Below are positions 1-7,603 of a stretch of DNA of 64,000 nt, one piece after another. Both the position numbers and the translations under genes were made by a program. The first letter of the stretch is position 1. Each line of letters begins with the position of its first letter. The stretch covers positions 434,001 through 498,000 of the forward strand of contig NZ_JOFQ01000007.1 in the NCBI RefSeq assembly GCF_000718305.1, given 5' to 3'. Below the pieces are notes generated by a model. The model did no database searches. It had not been told where the DNA came from and saw only the letters and a program-made list of their open reading frames with translations. This stretch comes from Streptomyces niger. Its GTDB lineage: Bacteria > Actinomycetota > Actinomycetes > Streptomycetales > Streptomycetaceae.

Positions 1-1416
1 CAGGTCCAGAAGGCCGCCCAGATCGTCGCCGGGTACTCGCTCGGCGAGGCGGACGTCCTCCGCCGAGTCATGGGCAAGAAGAAGCCCGAGGAGCTGGAGA
101 AGAACTTCGTCCTCTTCCAGGCGGGCGCCCGGAAGAACGGCTTCTCGGACGAGGCCATCCAGGCGCTGTGGGACGTGCTGGTCCCGTTCGCCGGCTACGC
201 GTTCAACAAGGCGCACTCCTCCGCGTACGGCCTGGTCACGTACTGGACCGCGTACCTCAAGGCGAACTACCCGGCCGAGTACATGTCCGCGCTGCTCACC
301 TCGGTGCGCGACGACAAGGACAAGTCGGCGGTCTATCTGAACGAGTGCCGCAAGATGGGCATCAAGGTCCTCCCGCCGAACGTCAACGAGTCCGAGCCGA
401 ACTTCGCGGCCCAGGGCGACGACGTGATCCTCTTCGGCCTCTCCGCGGTCCGCAACGTCGGCACGAACGTCGTCGAGGCGATCATCCGCGCCCGCAAGGC
501 CAAGGGGAAGTTCTCCTCCTTCCCGGACTACCTCGACAAGGTCGAGGCGGTGGTCTGCAACAAGCGCACCACCGAGTCGCTGATCAAGGCCGGCGCGTTC
601 GACGAGCTGGGCCACACCCGCAAGGGCCTGATGGCGCACTACGAGACGATGATCGACAACGTCGTGCAGGTGAAGCGCAAGGAGGCCGAGGGGCAGTTCG
701 ACCTCTTCGGCGGGATGGGCGACGACGCCGACGACGGCGGCCCCGGCTTCGGCCTGGACGTGGAGTTCTCCGACGTCGAGTGGGACAAGACCTACCTGCT
801 CGCGCAGGAGCGGGAGATGCTGGGTCTGTACGTCTCCGACCACCCGCTGTTCGGTCTTGAGCACGTACTGTCCGACAAGGCGGACGCCGCGATCGCGCAG
901 CTCACCGGCGGCGACTACTCCGACGGCTCCATCGTCACCATCGGCGGCATCATCTCGGGCCTCCAGCGGAAGATGACCAAGCAGGGCAACGCCTGGGCGA
1001 TCGCCACCGTCGAGGACCTGGCGGGCTCCATCGACTGCATGTTCTTCCCGGCGACCTACCAGCTCGTCTCCACCCAGCTCGTCGAGGACGCGATCGTCTT
1101 CGTCAAGGGCCGGCTCGACAAGCGCGAGGACATCCCCCGCCTGGTCGCCATGGAGATGATGATCCCCGACCTCACGGACGCCGGCACGAACGCGCCCCTG
1201 ACGATCACCATCCCAACGCTCAAGGTCACCCCGCCGCTGGTCGAGAAGCTCGGCGACGTGCTGAACCAGCACCGCGGCTCCACGGAGGTGCGGATCAAGC
1301 TCCAGGGCACGCGGAAGACGACCGTGCTACGCCTGGACAAGCACCGGGTCACCGCCGACCCCTCGCTCTTCGGCGACCTGAAGGTGCTGCTCGGCGCCTC
1401 CTGCCTGGCCGGCTGA
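1..1416 (+). CDS. dnaE: DNA polymerase III alpha subunit, C-terminal part (5' end outside window)
   Basis: This is the C-terminal 471 residues of the replicative DNA polymerase III alpha subunit; the reading frame is open from base 1, so the start lies upstream. The visible part holds the end of the polymerase core (AYGLVTYWTAYLKANYP), the helix-hairpin-helix region (FSSFPDYLDKVEAV), a beta-clamp-binding type motif (GQFDLFGG) and the OB-fold domain near the end (GSIVTIGGIISGLQRKMTKQ, then SIDCMFFPATYQ). Actinobacterial DnaE proteins are about 1180 residues, so roughly 60 percent is missing only because the window begins inside the gene. A long hairpin follows the stop codon. Identification rests on several conserved blocks and is secure. 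Confidence 0.96.
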   Translation, partial: QVQKAAQIVAGYSLGEADVLRRVMGKKKPEELEKNFVLFQAGARKNGFSDEAIQALWDVLVPFAGYAFNKAHSSAYGLVTYWTAYLKANYPAEYMSALLTSVRDDKDKSAVYLNECRKMGIKVLPPNVNESEPNFAAQGDDVILFGLSAVRNVGTNVVEAIIRARKAKGKFSSFPDYLDKVEAVVCNKRTTESLIKAGAFDELGHTRKGLMAHYETMIDNVVQVKRKEAEGQFDLFGGMGDDADDGGPGFGLDVEFSDVEWDKTYLLAQEREMLGLYVSDHPLFGLEHVLSDKADAAIAQLTGGDYSDGSIVTIGGIISGLQRKMTKQGNAWAIATVEDLAGSIDCMFFPATYQLVSTQLVEDAIVFVKGRLDKREDIPRLVAMEMMIPDLTDAGTNAPLTITIPTLKVTPPLVEKLGDVLNQHRGSTEVRIKLQGTRKTTVLRLDKHRVTADPSLFGDLKVLLGASCLAG

Positions 1417-1437
1417 CCGGCCGCACGCCTCGCGCAC

Positions 1438-1478
1438 GGAAGGGGCGCGCCCGGGAGACTCCCGGGCGCGCCCCTTCC
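1438..1478. terminator. Strong bidirectional hairpin terminator after dnaE
   Basis: Two perfect 19-base arms (1438-1456 and 1460-1478) flank a 3-base loop. There is no T tract, as is common for actinobacterial terminators. It lies between dnaE and the convergent small gene at 1493-1663, so it can serve both. Confidence 0.85.
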
Positions 1479-1492
1479 GCCACGGCGCCGCG

Positions 1493-1663
1493 TCAGTTGT
1501 GCCCGAAGCGGCGCTCCCGGTGCTTGCGGGCGACGTCGCCCGGGTTCGCTTCGACCGCCGACTTCGCCTGTGCCTCCATCGCGGACTGCTGGGCCTGTTG
1601 CTGTCCGCGCTCGGCCTGGGCAGCTGCCTTCTGGTTACGGTCACGGTTCTTGTTCTTGGCCAT
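1493..1663 (-). CDS. Small basic hydrophilic protein, unknown function
   Basis: A 56-residue protein beginning MAKNKNRDRNQKAAAQAERG and ending HRERRFGHN. It is rich in Lys, Arg, Gln and Ala, with no membrane segment or cysteine. An excellent ribosome binding site (AGGAGG at 1672-1677, complementary strand) sits upstream of the ATG at 1663, which decides the start. Small proteins of this type are common in Streptomyces near dnaE and are usually annotated as hypothetical; the Gln/Ala/Glu pattern resembles small spore-type or desiccation-type hydrophilic proteins, but that is only a composition argument. It is convergent to dnaE and shares the hairpin at 1438-1478. Confidence 0.8.
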   Translation of the reverse strand: MAKNKNRDRNQKAAAQAERGQQQAQQSAMEAQAKSAVEANPGDVARKHRERRFGHN

Positions 1664-1684
1664 GATCGTGCCTCCTGAGGGGGA

Positions 1685-1700
1685 ACCCCGGTATCGGGGT
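1685..1700. promoter_or_regulatory. Inverted repeat upstream of the small basic protein
   Basis: ACCCCG-GTAT-CGGGGT, a perfect 6-base inverted repeat about 20 bases upstream of the start at 1663 and in the divergent space before the NYN gene (1664-1938). It could be an operator or a 5' leader hairpin. Nothing else recognisable was seen in this 275-base gap. Confidence 0.3.
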
Positions 1701-1938
1701 CGAAGTCAGAGTTACATGCCGGGCATAAGGCTGCATTCTGGACAATTCTCTTGGGTGAGCCGGAGTGTCGGAGGCGGGATCCGGGCGCCGGCGGCGTAAA
1801 GCGCCACGCCGATGATCGAGTTCCGGCAGATAACCCCCGCCCGGTCGGGCAGACTCGAAGAAAGCCGAAGACACCTCAGCCATCAGGCCGAGCCGGGGGG
1901 CGACCGGACTGCAGGACCTCAAGGGAAGAGGGTGCAAC

Positions 1939-3270
1939 GTGGATCGCTGCGTCGTCCTGGTGGACGCCGGATACTTGCTCGGCGCCGCCGCGAGCCTGCT
2001 GGCCGGCGAGCCCGCCCGGTCCCGGATCACCGTCGACCACGCCGCCCTCATCCAGGGCCTGCGGGAGCGCGCGGAGGCCGACACCGAACGGCAGCTGCTG
2101 CGCATCTACTGGTTCGACGGCGCCCCCGACCGGGTGCCCCAGCCCGAGCACCGCAGGCTGCGCGTGATGCCCCGGGTCACCGTACGGCTGGGCGCCCTGA
2201 CCCGCAGCGACGGCCGCTGGGCACAGAAGGGCGTGGACGCGGCGATGCACGCCGAGCTGACCGAACTGGCCAGGAACCGCGCCTGCTCCGACATCGTTCT
2301 GGTCACCGGCGACGGCGACCTGCTGCCCGGCCTGATGTCGGCCAAGGAGCACGGCGTCGCCGTCCACCTCTGGGCCGTCCAGGCCGCCGACGGGGACTAC
2401 AACCAGTCCGAGGACCTGGTCGCCGAGGCCGACGAACGCCGGGTCCTGGACCGCGCCTGGATCACCCGCGCCGTCCGCGCCAAGGACATCAGCGGGGTCT
2501 GCCCGCCGGCTTCCGTACCGCGCACCGAGATCGCCGCGATCCTCTCCGCGCCGCTCCCGGAGTCCGCCGTCGCCGCGGCGGCCGCCGCCTCCGCGGCCGA
2601 CCGGGACGCCGGGGACCGCACCGAACGCAACGGCACCGCCCGCCCGGGGCCGGTCCCGCGCTCCGGGGCGCCCGACGGCGTCGCGGCCGCTGCCCCGGCC
2701 GGCGCCGACGGCACCTGCACGGTGGACCGGGACGCCGAGGCGGCGGCCGCCGGTGCGGCCGGCAAGGGCGTCCCCACCCCCAAGGACCTGGCGGGCCTCG
2801 GCAAGAACCACCCGACGCCGCCCGCCGGCACGCCGGTGCCCGCCGCCGCGACGCTGCGCTGGTCCTCCGACAAGGGCTGGATGGAGCGCACCGGCGGCCC
2901 GGTCGGCGAGCCCCCGGAGACCGCCTCGCTGCCCACCCTCGCCCAGCTGACCAGCGCCGAGCAGCGCTGGGCCGACCGCGAGGAGGACATCACCGCGGTC
3001 GGCGGCGACCCCTTCGAGGTCGGCCAGGTCTTCGCGCGCCGCTGGACCGAACGGCTCGCCGACACCGCACACCTCCAGCAGCTCTCCACGGAGTACCCGC
3101 GCATCCCGCACCGCATCGACGGCGAGCTGCTGCGCTACGCCGCCCGGTTCGGGCTGCTCGCGCACAAGGACGACCAGATCGACGAGCACGACCGGTACGC
3201 CATCCGGGCCGGGTTCTGGCGCGAGGTGGACCTGCGGACGGCCGCCGAGCACGCCCCGGCGGCCGACTGA
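1939..3270 (+). CDS. NYN-domain (PIN-like) protein, probable RNA-processing nuclease family
   Basis: 443 residues from a GTG start preceded by GGGAAGAGGG. Residues about 4-180 form a NYN/LabA-type domain: an early VDAGYLLG (Asp9), a middle KGVDAAMHAELTELA and a late VTGDGDLLPGLMSAKEHG supply the conserved acidic residues expected for a metal-dependent PIN-like fold. The middle (about 200-320) is Ala/Pro/Gly rich and looks disordered. The C-terminal part (about 330-440) is again well folded (FEVGQVFARRWTERLADTAHLQQL) and resembles the conserved tail of Streptomyces NYN proteins. NYN proteins are predicted to process RNA; the substrate here is unknown. It precedes the ABC transporter genes but is separated by 64 bases. 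Confidence 0.85.
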   Translation: MDRCVVLVDAGYLLGAAASLLAGEPARSRITVDHAALIQGLRERAEADTERQLLRIYWFDGAPDRVPQPEHRRLRVMPRVTVRLGALTRSDGRWAQKGVDAAMHAELTELARNRACSDIVLVTGDGDLLPGLMSAKEHGVAVHLWAVQAADGDYNQSEDLVAEADERRVLDRAWITRAVRAKDISGVCPPASVPRTEIAAILSAPLPESAVAAAAAASAADRDAGDRTERNGTARPGPVPRSGAPDGVAAAAPAGADGTCTVDRDAEAAAAGAAGKGVPTPKDLAGLGKNHPTPPAGTPVPAAATLRWSSDKGWMERTGGPVGEPPETASLPTLAQLTSAEQRWADREEDITAVGGDPFEVGQVFARRWTERLADTAHLQQLSTEYPRIPHRIDGELLRYAARFGLLAHKDDQIDEHDRYAIRAGFWREVDLRTAAEHAPAAD

Positions 3271-3320
3271 TCGGCGGCCGGGGCGGCCGCCCCGCGGACG
3301 GCGGACCCGGAGCGGGCGCG

Positions 3321-3326
3321 TACCCT
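3321..3326 (+). promoter_or_regulatory. -10 element (TACCCT) for a leaderless ABC transporter gene
   Basis: TACCCT lies 8 bases before the GTG at 3335 with no Shine-Dalgarno sequence between them, the arrangement of a leaderless actinobacterial transcript. Confidence 0.4.
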
Positions 3327-3334
3327 CGTTCCTC

Positions 3335-4360
3335 GTGAGGACGGGCACACAGACGGGCACACGACGGGCCGCGGACGGCGGCACCGTGGTGGCCGTGCGG
3401 GATCTGGTCAAGACGTATCCCGCGGTGCGCGGGCGCCGCGGCGCCCCTGACGTACCCGCGGTACGCGCCAGTGACTCCATCGCCCTGGACATCCGGCGCG
3501 GCGAGATCTTCGGCCTGCTCGGCCCCAACGGCGCCGGCAAGTCCACCCTGGTACGCCAGCTCACGGGCCTGCTGCGCCCGGACTCCGGCAGCGTGACCGT
3601 GCTGGGCCACGACCTCGTGCGCCACCCCGAGCGCGCCGCCCGGCTGCTGGCCTACCTCGGCCAGGAGTCCACCGCGCTGGACGAGATGACCGTCTCGCTC
3701 GCCGTGGAGACCACCGGCCGGCTGCGCGGGCTGGACACCCGGACCGCGCGCGCCGAGCGGGACGCCGTCCTCGACGAGCTGGGCCTGGCCGGGATCGCCG
3801 GGCGCCCGCTGAAGAAGCTCTCCGGCGGGCAGCGGCGGCTGGCCTGCTTCGCCACCGTCCTCGTGGGCGAGCGCCCGCTGCTCGTCCTGGACGAGCCGAC
3901 GACCGGCATGGACCCCGTCGCCCGGCGCGCCGTGTGGTCCGCCGTGGACCGGCGGCGCGCCGAGCGCGGGGCCACCGTCCTGCTCGTCACCCACAACGTC
4001 ATCGAGGCGGAGACCGTGCTGGACCGGGTCGCGGTGATCGACCGCGGCCGGGTCATCGCCTGCGACACGCCCGGCGGCCTGAAGGAGATGGTGGGCGAGG
4101 AGGTGCGCGTGGAGCTGGTCTGGCGCGACCGCCCGCCGCTGGACGTGCCCGAGGTCGCCCGGCTCGGCGAGCACGCGCGCCAGGGCGGCCGGCGCTGGAC
4201 GCTGCGGATGGCGCCGGACGAGGCGCGCGCCGCGGTGGCCGCGGTCACCGGCGGCCCCGCCTTCGCCGCGCTGGACGATTTCACCCTCGCCACGCCCAGC
4301 CTGGAGGATGTCTACCTCGCCCTGGGCGGGCGGACTGAGGAAGGCTTGGTGAAGGCGTGA
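3335..4360 (+). CDS. ABC transporter ATP-binding protein
   Basis: 341-residue nucleotide-binding subunit of an export-type ABC transporter. It shows Walker A (GPNGAGKST, about residues 63-71), the signature LSGGQRR, Walker B with catalytic Glu (LLVLDEPTTGMDP) and the switch histidine (LLVTHN). The C-terminal extension of about 90 residues after the ABC domain is typical of the DrrA/CcmA-like subgroup. It is followed after 37 bases by a membrane protein gene, so the two form a half-transporter pair. The substrate is unknown; such pairs in Streptomyces act in drug efflux or lipid export. Confidence 0.9.
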   Translation: MRTGTQTGTRRAADGGTVVAVRDLVKTYPAVRGRRGAPDVPAVRASDSIALDIRRGEIFGLLGPNGAGKSTLVRQLTGLLRPDSGSVTVLGHDLVRHPERAARLLAYLGQESTALDEMTVSLAVETTGRLRGLDTRTARAERDAVLDELGLAGIAGRPLKKLSGGQRRLACFATVLVGERPLLVLDEPTTGMDPVARRAVWSAVDRRRAERGATVLLVTHNVIEAETVLDRVAVIDRGRVIACDTPGGLKEMVGEEVRVELVWRDRPPLDVPEVARLGEHARQGGRRWTLRMAPDEARAAVAAVTGGPAFAALDDFTLATPSLEDVYLALGGRTEEGLVKA

Positions 4361-4397
4361 GGGCGGCCCGGCCGGAACGGAAGAGGAGCGGCGCGGC

Positions 4398-5222
4398 GTG
4401 ACAGTGGTTCCTGCGGAGGCGGTGACCGGCGAGCGGGCCGGCACCGGGTCCCGCGACGTCCCGGCGGCGGCCGAACTGGCGCCGCGCGCCCGGCTGCGCC
4501 CGGCGCTGGCCGCCGTCTACCGCGCGCAGCTCTCCCGGGCCCGGGTGGCCCGCATCCCGCTGCTGTTCGTCGCCACGTTCCAGTCCGTCGGGATCATGAT
4601 CCTGATGCGCGGCGTGGCGGACGGCCCCGACGAGGCCCGGGCCGTGGTCGCCGGGTCCAGCGTGCTGGTCGTGGCGTTCGTGGCGCTGAACCTGCTCGCG
4701 CAGTACTTCGGCCAGCTGCGGGCCGGCGGCGGCCTGGACCACTACGCCACGCTGCCCGTGCCGCCCGCCGCCGTGGTACTGGGCGCCGCCGCCGCGTACG
4801 CCTCCTTCACCGTCCCCGGCGCCGTGGTCACCGCGGTGGCCGGCAGCGTCCTCTTCCAACTGCCGCTGGCCAACCTCTGGGTGCTCGTCGCCGTCATCCC
4901 GCTCTCCGGCGCGGCCCTGTCGGGCCTGGGGGCGGCGCTCGGGCTGCTCGCGCCCCGCCAGGAGCTGGCCACGCTCCTCGGTCAGCTGGGCATGTCGGCG
5001 GCGCTGCTGCTGGGCGTGCTGCCCGCCGACCGGCTGCCCGCCCTCATCGCGTACGCGCGTGACCTGCTGCCCTCCACGTACGGCGTGGAGGCGCTGGCGC
5101 ACAGCTTCGACGCGCACCCGAACTGGCTGCTGATCCTGCTCGACCTGGGCGTGTGCGCGGCGGTCGGCGTGCTCTCGCTGTCCGTGGCGACCTGGGCGTA
5201 CCGCCGGGCGGCCGTACGGTGA
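4398..5222 (+). CDS. ABC transporter permease (ABC-2 type)
   Basis: 274-residue membrane protein with about six hydrophobic segments (for example residues 53-70, 97-115, 130-160, 163-185, 193-212 and 240-265), the length and layout of ABC-2 type permeases that pair with DrrA-like ATPases. The GTG start has AGGAG at suitable distance. It lies directly downstream of the ATP-binding subunit and is probably co-transcribed. No substrate can be inferred from sequence. Confidence 0.85.
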   Translation: MTVVPAEAVTGERAGTGSRDVPAAAELAPRARLRPALAAVYRAQLSRARVARIPLLFVATFQSVGIMILMRGVADGPDEARAVVAGSSVLVVAFVALNLLAQYFGQLRAGGGLDHYATLPVPPAAVVLGAAAAYASFTVPGAVVTAVAGSVLFQLPLANLWVLVAVIPLSGAALSGLGAALGLLAPRQELATLLGQLGMSAALLLGVLPADRLPALIAYARDLLPSTYGVEALAHSFDAHPNWLLILLDLGVCAAVGVLSLSVATWAYRRAAVR

Positions 5223-5299
5223 CCGGGCGGAGCGGGGCGACCGGCCCCGAGGAGCGTCCTGCCGCCGGTGGGAGAGCCGGGACCTGGCACGATGGCGGG

Positions 5300-5995
5300 G
5301 TGAGTGCACCGCTGACCCCGCCCGACCGTCCGTCGAACCAGCAGCCGGGGGACACCCGAGACCCGTGGCCCCGGCCCGCGACCGAGGAGGACCACGTGCC
5401 GACGTCCCCGCAGGAGTACGGCGGGTCCGACGCCCGCCCCCTTGACGGGGACGGCGGACCGGGCCTGCGCGGCGAGCTGCGCGAGGCCGTGCTGATCGTG
5501 CTGGTCACGACGGTGTGCGGGGCGCTGCTCGGGGTGTTGTGGGCCTGGCTGGCGCCGCATGTGCCGCTGATCTCGGACGGCAAGGCCGTCTACCTGAAGA
5601 ACGCCGAGGGCGAGGAGTCGATCGGCGCGGACGGCACGTTCCTGCTGCTCGGCTTCGCGCTGGGCGTGGTGAGCGCCGCGGTCGTCTTCCTGTGGCGGCG
5701 GCGCGGCGGCGTGCCGCTGGTGGTGGCGCTGGTGGTCGGCGGCCTGCTGGCCTCGGTGCTCGCCTGGCGGCTCGGGATGCTGCTGGGCCCCGAGCAGGAC
5801 GTGGTCGCGCACGCCAAGGCGGCCGGCAAGGGCGTCGCCTTCGACGCGCCGCTGCGGCTCCAGGCCAAGGGCGCGCTGCTGGCCTGGCCGATCGGGGCGG
5901 TGCTGGTGAACCTCCTGCTGACCGGCGCTTTCGGTCCGCGCGACCCGGAGCCGTTCGTCCCGGACTGGCACGCGCCGCAGCCGCCCAGGGACTGA
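5300..5995 (+). CDS. DUF2567-family membrane protein
   Basis: 231 residues from GTG 5300. After a Pro-rich, probably cytosolic N-terminus of about 60 residues there are four predicted membrane segments (around LIVLVTTVCGALLGVLWAWL, GTFLLLGFALGVVSAAVVFL, VVALVVGGLLASVLAWRLGM and LLAWPIGAVLVNLLLTGAF) with an extracytoplasmic loop between the first two. This matches the DUF2567 family of actinobacteria, function unknown. CACGAT lies 6 bases before the GTG, suggesting a leaderless start; an in-frame upstream GTG/ATG lacks such support. It is convergent with the bL37 gene across a hairpin. Confidence 0.8.
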   Translation: MSAPLTPPDRPSNQQPGDTRDPWPRPATEEDHVPTSPQEYGGSDARPLDGDGGPGLRGELREAVLIVLVTTVCGALLGVLWAWLAPHVPLISDGKAVYLKNAEGEESIGADGTFLLLGFALGVVSAAVVFLWRRRGGVPLVVALVVGGLLASVLAWRLGMLLGPEQDVVAHAKAAGKGVAFDAPLRLQAKGALLAWPIGAVLVNLLLTGAFGPRDPEPFVPDWHAPQPPRD

Positions 5996-5999
5996 CGTA

Positions 6000-6034
6000 C
6001 CGGGTGACCCGCGCCACGCGCGCCGGTCACCCGG
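6000..6034. terminator. Hairpin between convergent DUF2567 and bL37 genes
   Basis: Perfect 10-base arms CCGGGTGACC (6000-6009) and GGTCACCCGG (6025-6034) with a 15-base loop, just after the DUF2567 stop codon. Confidence 0.7.
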
Positions 6035-6073
6035 GGGGTCGGCGTGCCGGCCTCGACCGCCGTTCTCGGGCGG

Positions 6074-6148
6074 CTACGCCGGCCGGCGGCCGTGGTTCGC
6101 GCGGCCCTTCTTGATGCGCCACTTGCGTTTGCGGGTCTTCTTCGACAC
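6074..6148 (-). CDS. 50S ribosomal protein bL37 (24 residues)
   Basis: A 24-residue, strongly basic protein from a GTG start, ending RANHGRRPA. The ANHGRRP ending and the Lys/Arg-rich body match the actinobacterial ribosomal protein bL37, first seen in mycobacterial ribosome structures. GAGGAGGT lies a few bases upstream of the GTG and fixes the start. The gene is too short for most gene finders. It stands alone, convergent to the DUF2567 gene. Confidence 0.75.
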   Translation of the reverse strand: MSKKTRKRKWRIKKGRANHGRRPA

Positions 6149-6217
6149 AGGGACCTCCTCGGTCGGTCCCTACGGGTACTAGTCGCGCCCGCCGAGGGCG
6201 TAAAGGGGGCTCGTCGG

Positions 6218-6256
6218 TCAGACCCGGCCGATCGGAGGTCAGGCCCGGCCGATCGG
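6218..6256. repeat. 21-base tandem duplication over the ybaK stop codon
   Basis: An 18-base block (6218-6235) recurs at 6239-6256 with one mismatch, a 21-base step. The second copy contains the codons for PIGRA and the stop of the ybaK-type gene; the first repeats them outside the gene. Confidence 0.7.
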
Positions 6257-6739
6257 GGCGAAGACCGCGTCGGTGAGGGCGGCCAGGTCCGCGGGGGACA
6301 GCTCGATCTCCAGGCCGCGGCGGCCCGCCGAGACGCAGACGACCGGCAGCTTCTCGGCCGAGGCGTCCAGGACCGTGCGGAGCTTCTTGCGCTGGCCCAA
6401 GGGGGAGATGCCGCCGCGTACGTAACCGGTGGTGCGCTCCGCGAGCGCCGGGTCGGCCATCGTGGCGCGCTTGCCGCCCACCGCCGCGGCCAGCGCCTTG
6501 AGGTCCAGCGAGCCGGAGACGGGCACGACGGCCACGGTGAGCATGCCGTCGACGTCCGCCACGAGCGTCTTGAAGACCTGGTCGGGGGAGACGCCCAGCG
6601 CCTCGGCCGCCTCCTCGCCGTACGAGGGGGCCGCCGGGTCGTGCACGTAGGCGTGCGTGGTGAAGGGGACGCCCGCGCGGGTCAGGGCCACCGTCGCCGG
6701 GGTGCCGCCCTGTGTGCCGTTCTTGGACTTCTTCGCCAA
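6239..6739 (-). CDS. ybaK: YbaK/EbsC-type aminoacyl-tRNA deacylase
   Basis: 166 residues, the usual length for YbaK. The family hydrolyses mischarged Cys-tRNA(Pro) or related aminoacyl-tRNAs. Supporting blocks are the N-terminal ATVALTRAGVPF, the core QVFKTLVADVDGMLTVAVVPVSGSL split by a conserved Lys, and the GYVRGGISPLGQRK block conserved in YbaK. It starts 15 bases after the stop of the LON-domain gene and is probably in one operon with it. Substrate specificity cannot be told from sequence. Confidence 0.88.
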   Translation of the reverse strand: MAKKSKNGTQGGTPATVALTRAGVPFTTHAYVHDPAAPSYGEEAAEALGVSPDQVFKTLVADVDGMLTVAVVPVSGSLDLKALAAAVGGKRATMADPALAERTTGYVRGGISPLGQRKKLRTVLDASAEKLPVVCVSAGRRGLEIELSPADLAALTDAVFAPIGRA

Positions 6740-6754
6740 CGCCTCGGCCTCGTG

Positions 6755-7528
6755 TCAGTTGGGGTGGGTCTGCTGCCGGGTGAGGTCCACGGCCGGCAGC
6801 GACGGGAGCTTACCGATCACCGCGGTCTCCTGGCGCAGCATTTTCAGCTCCTGGGCCAGCCGGTTGGCGGTGTCCGGCGCCTCCAGCAGCTGCTGCTTGC
6901 GGGGGACGTCCAGGACGGTCGCCGCCGCCACCAGGTACGAGAGGACGGCCGGATCGTCCGGCAGCTCCTGGGAGCTGGTCACCGTGCGCTCGTTCGCCCA
7001 GGCCAGCTTCTTCTGGTACGTGCGGAACGCCCGCTCCACGCCGGTGGCGAGCGCGCCCGCGCCGTCGCCTTCCGCCTCCTCCAACGGCTCGATCTCGCCG
7101 GTGAGGTAGGGCCCGGAGGCATCGACGGAGAGCAGTCGGAAGCGGGTGGTGCCGGTGGTCAGCACCTCGAAGGCGGTGTTCTCGTCGCTGCCCTCGGGGG
7201 CCGGGCCCGCCGCCGTGCTCTTCTCCTGGATCGTCGCCGCGTCCGCGATGCAGCCGACCGGGTGGAAGGCGCGCATGGGGTCGTCACCGAAGCCGGCGGC
7301 CGCGCCCCGGTCGGGGACGGCGGTGGTGTCGGGCATGCCCGGGGCGGTCGCCGCGACCTCCCGCCCGTCGCGGATCGCGACGACTCCGAAGCGGCGCTCG
7401 TCCTCCGGGAGGTCGAGCAGGTCCCGCATCAGTGCGCGGTACCGCGCCTCGAACACGTTCAGCGGGAGCACGAGTCCCGGGAACAGCACCGAGTTCAGCG
7501 GGAAGAGCGGTAGGCGCACGGAGGTCAC
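6755..7528 (-). CDS. LON peptidase substrate-binding domain protein
   Basis: About 257 residues from GTG 7528, beginning VTSVRLPLFPLNSVLFPG, which is the diagnostic start of the stand-alone LON N-terminal domain; VFEARYRALMRDLL follows. No ATPase or protease domain is present, so it is not Lon itself. An upstream in-frame ATG would add 17 residues without family support. TAGGCT lies 8 bases before the GTG (complement of 7537-7542), so a leaderless start is likely. It precedes the ybaK-type gene in the same direction. Confidence 0.85.
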   Translation of the reverse strand: MTSVRLPLFPLNSVLFPGLVLPLNVFEARYRALMRDLLDLPEDERRFGVVAIRDGREVAATAPGMPDTTAVPDRGAAAGFGDDPMRAFHPVGCIADAATIQEKSTAAGPAPEGSDENTAFEVLTTGTTRFRLLSVDASGPYLTGEIEPLEEAEGDGAGALATGVERAFRTYQKKLAWANERTVTSSQELPDDPAVLSYLVAAATVLDVPRKQQLLEAPDTANRLAQELKMLRQETAVIGKLPSLPAVDLTRQQTHPN

Positions 7529-7536
7529 AGCCCGTA

Positions 7537-7542
7537 AGCCTA
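7537..7542 (-). promoter_or_regulatory. -10 element (TAGGCT) for the LON-domain gene
   Basis: TAGGCT on the minus strand, 8 bases before the GTG start at 7528, with no Shine-Dalgarno between them. Confidence 0.5.
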
Positions 7543-7603
7543 AATGGTCGGCGGCGCCCCGGGAGGGGCCGGGCGTCACAGGAGTGTTTCCCGGCCCCGC
7601 GGA

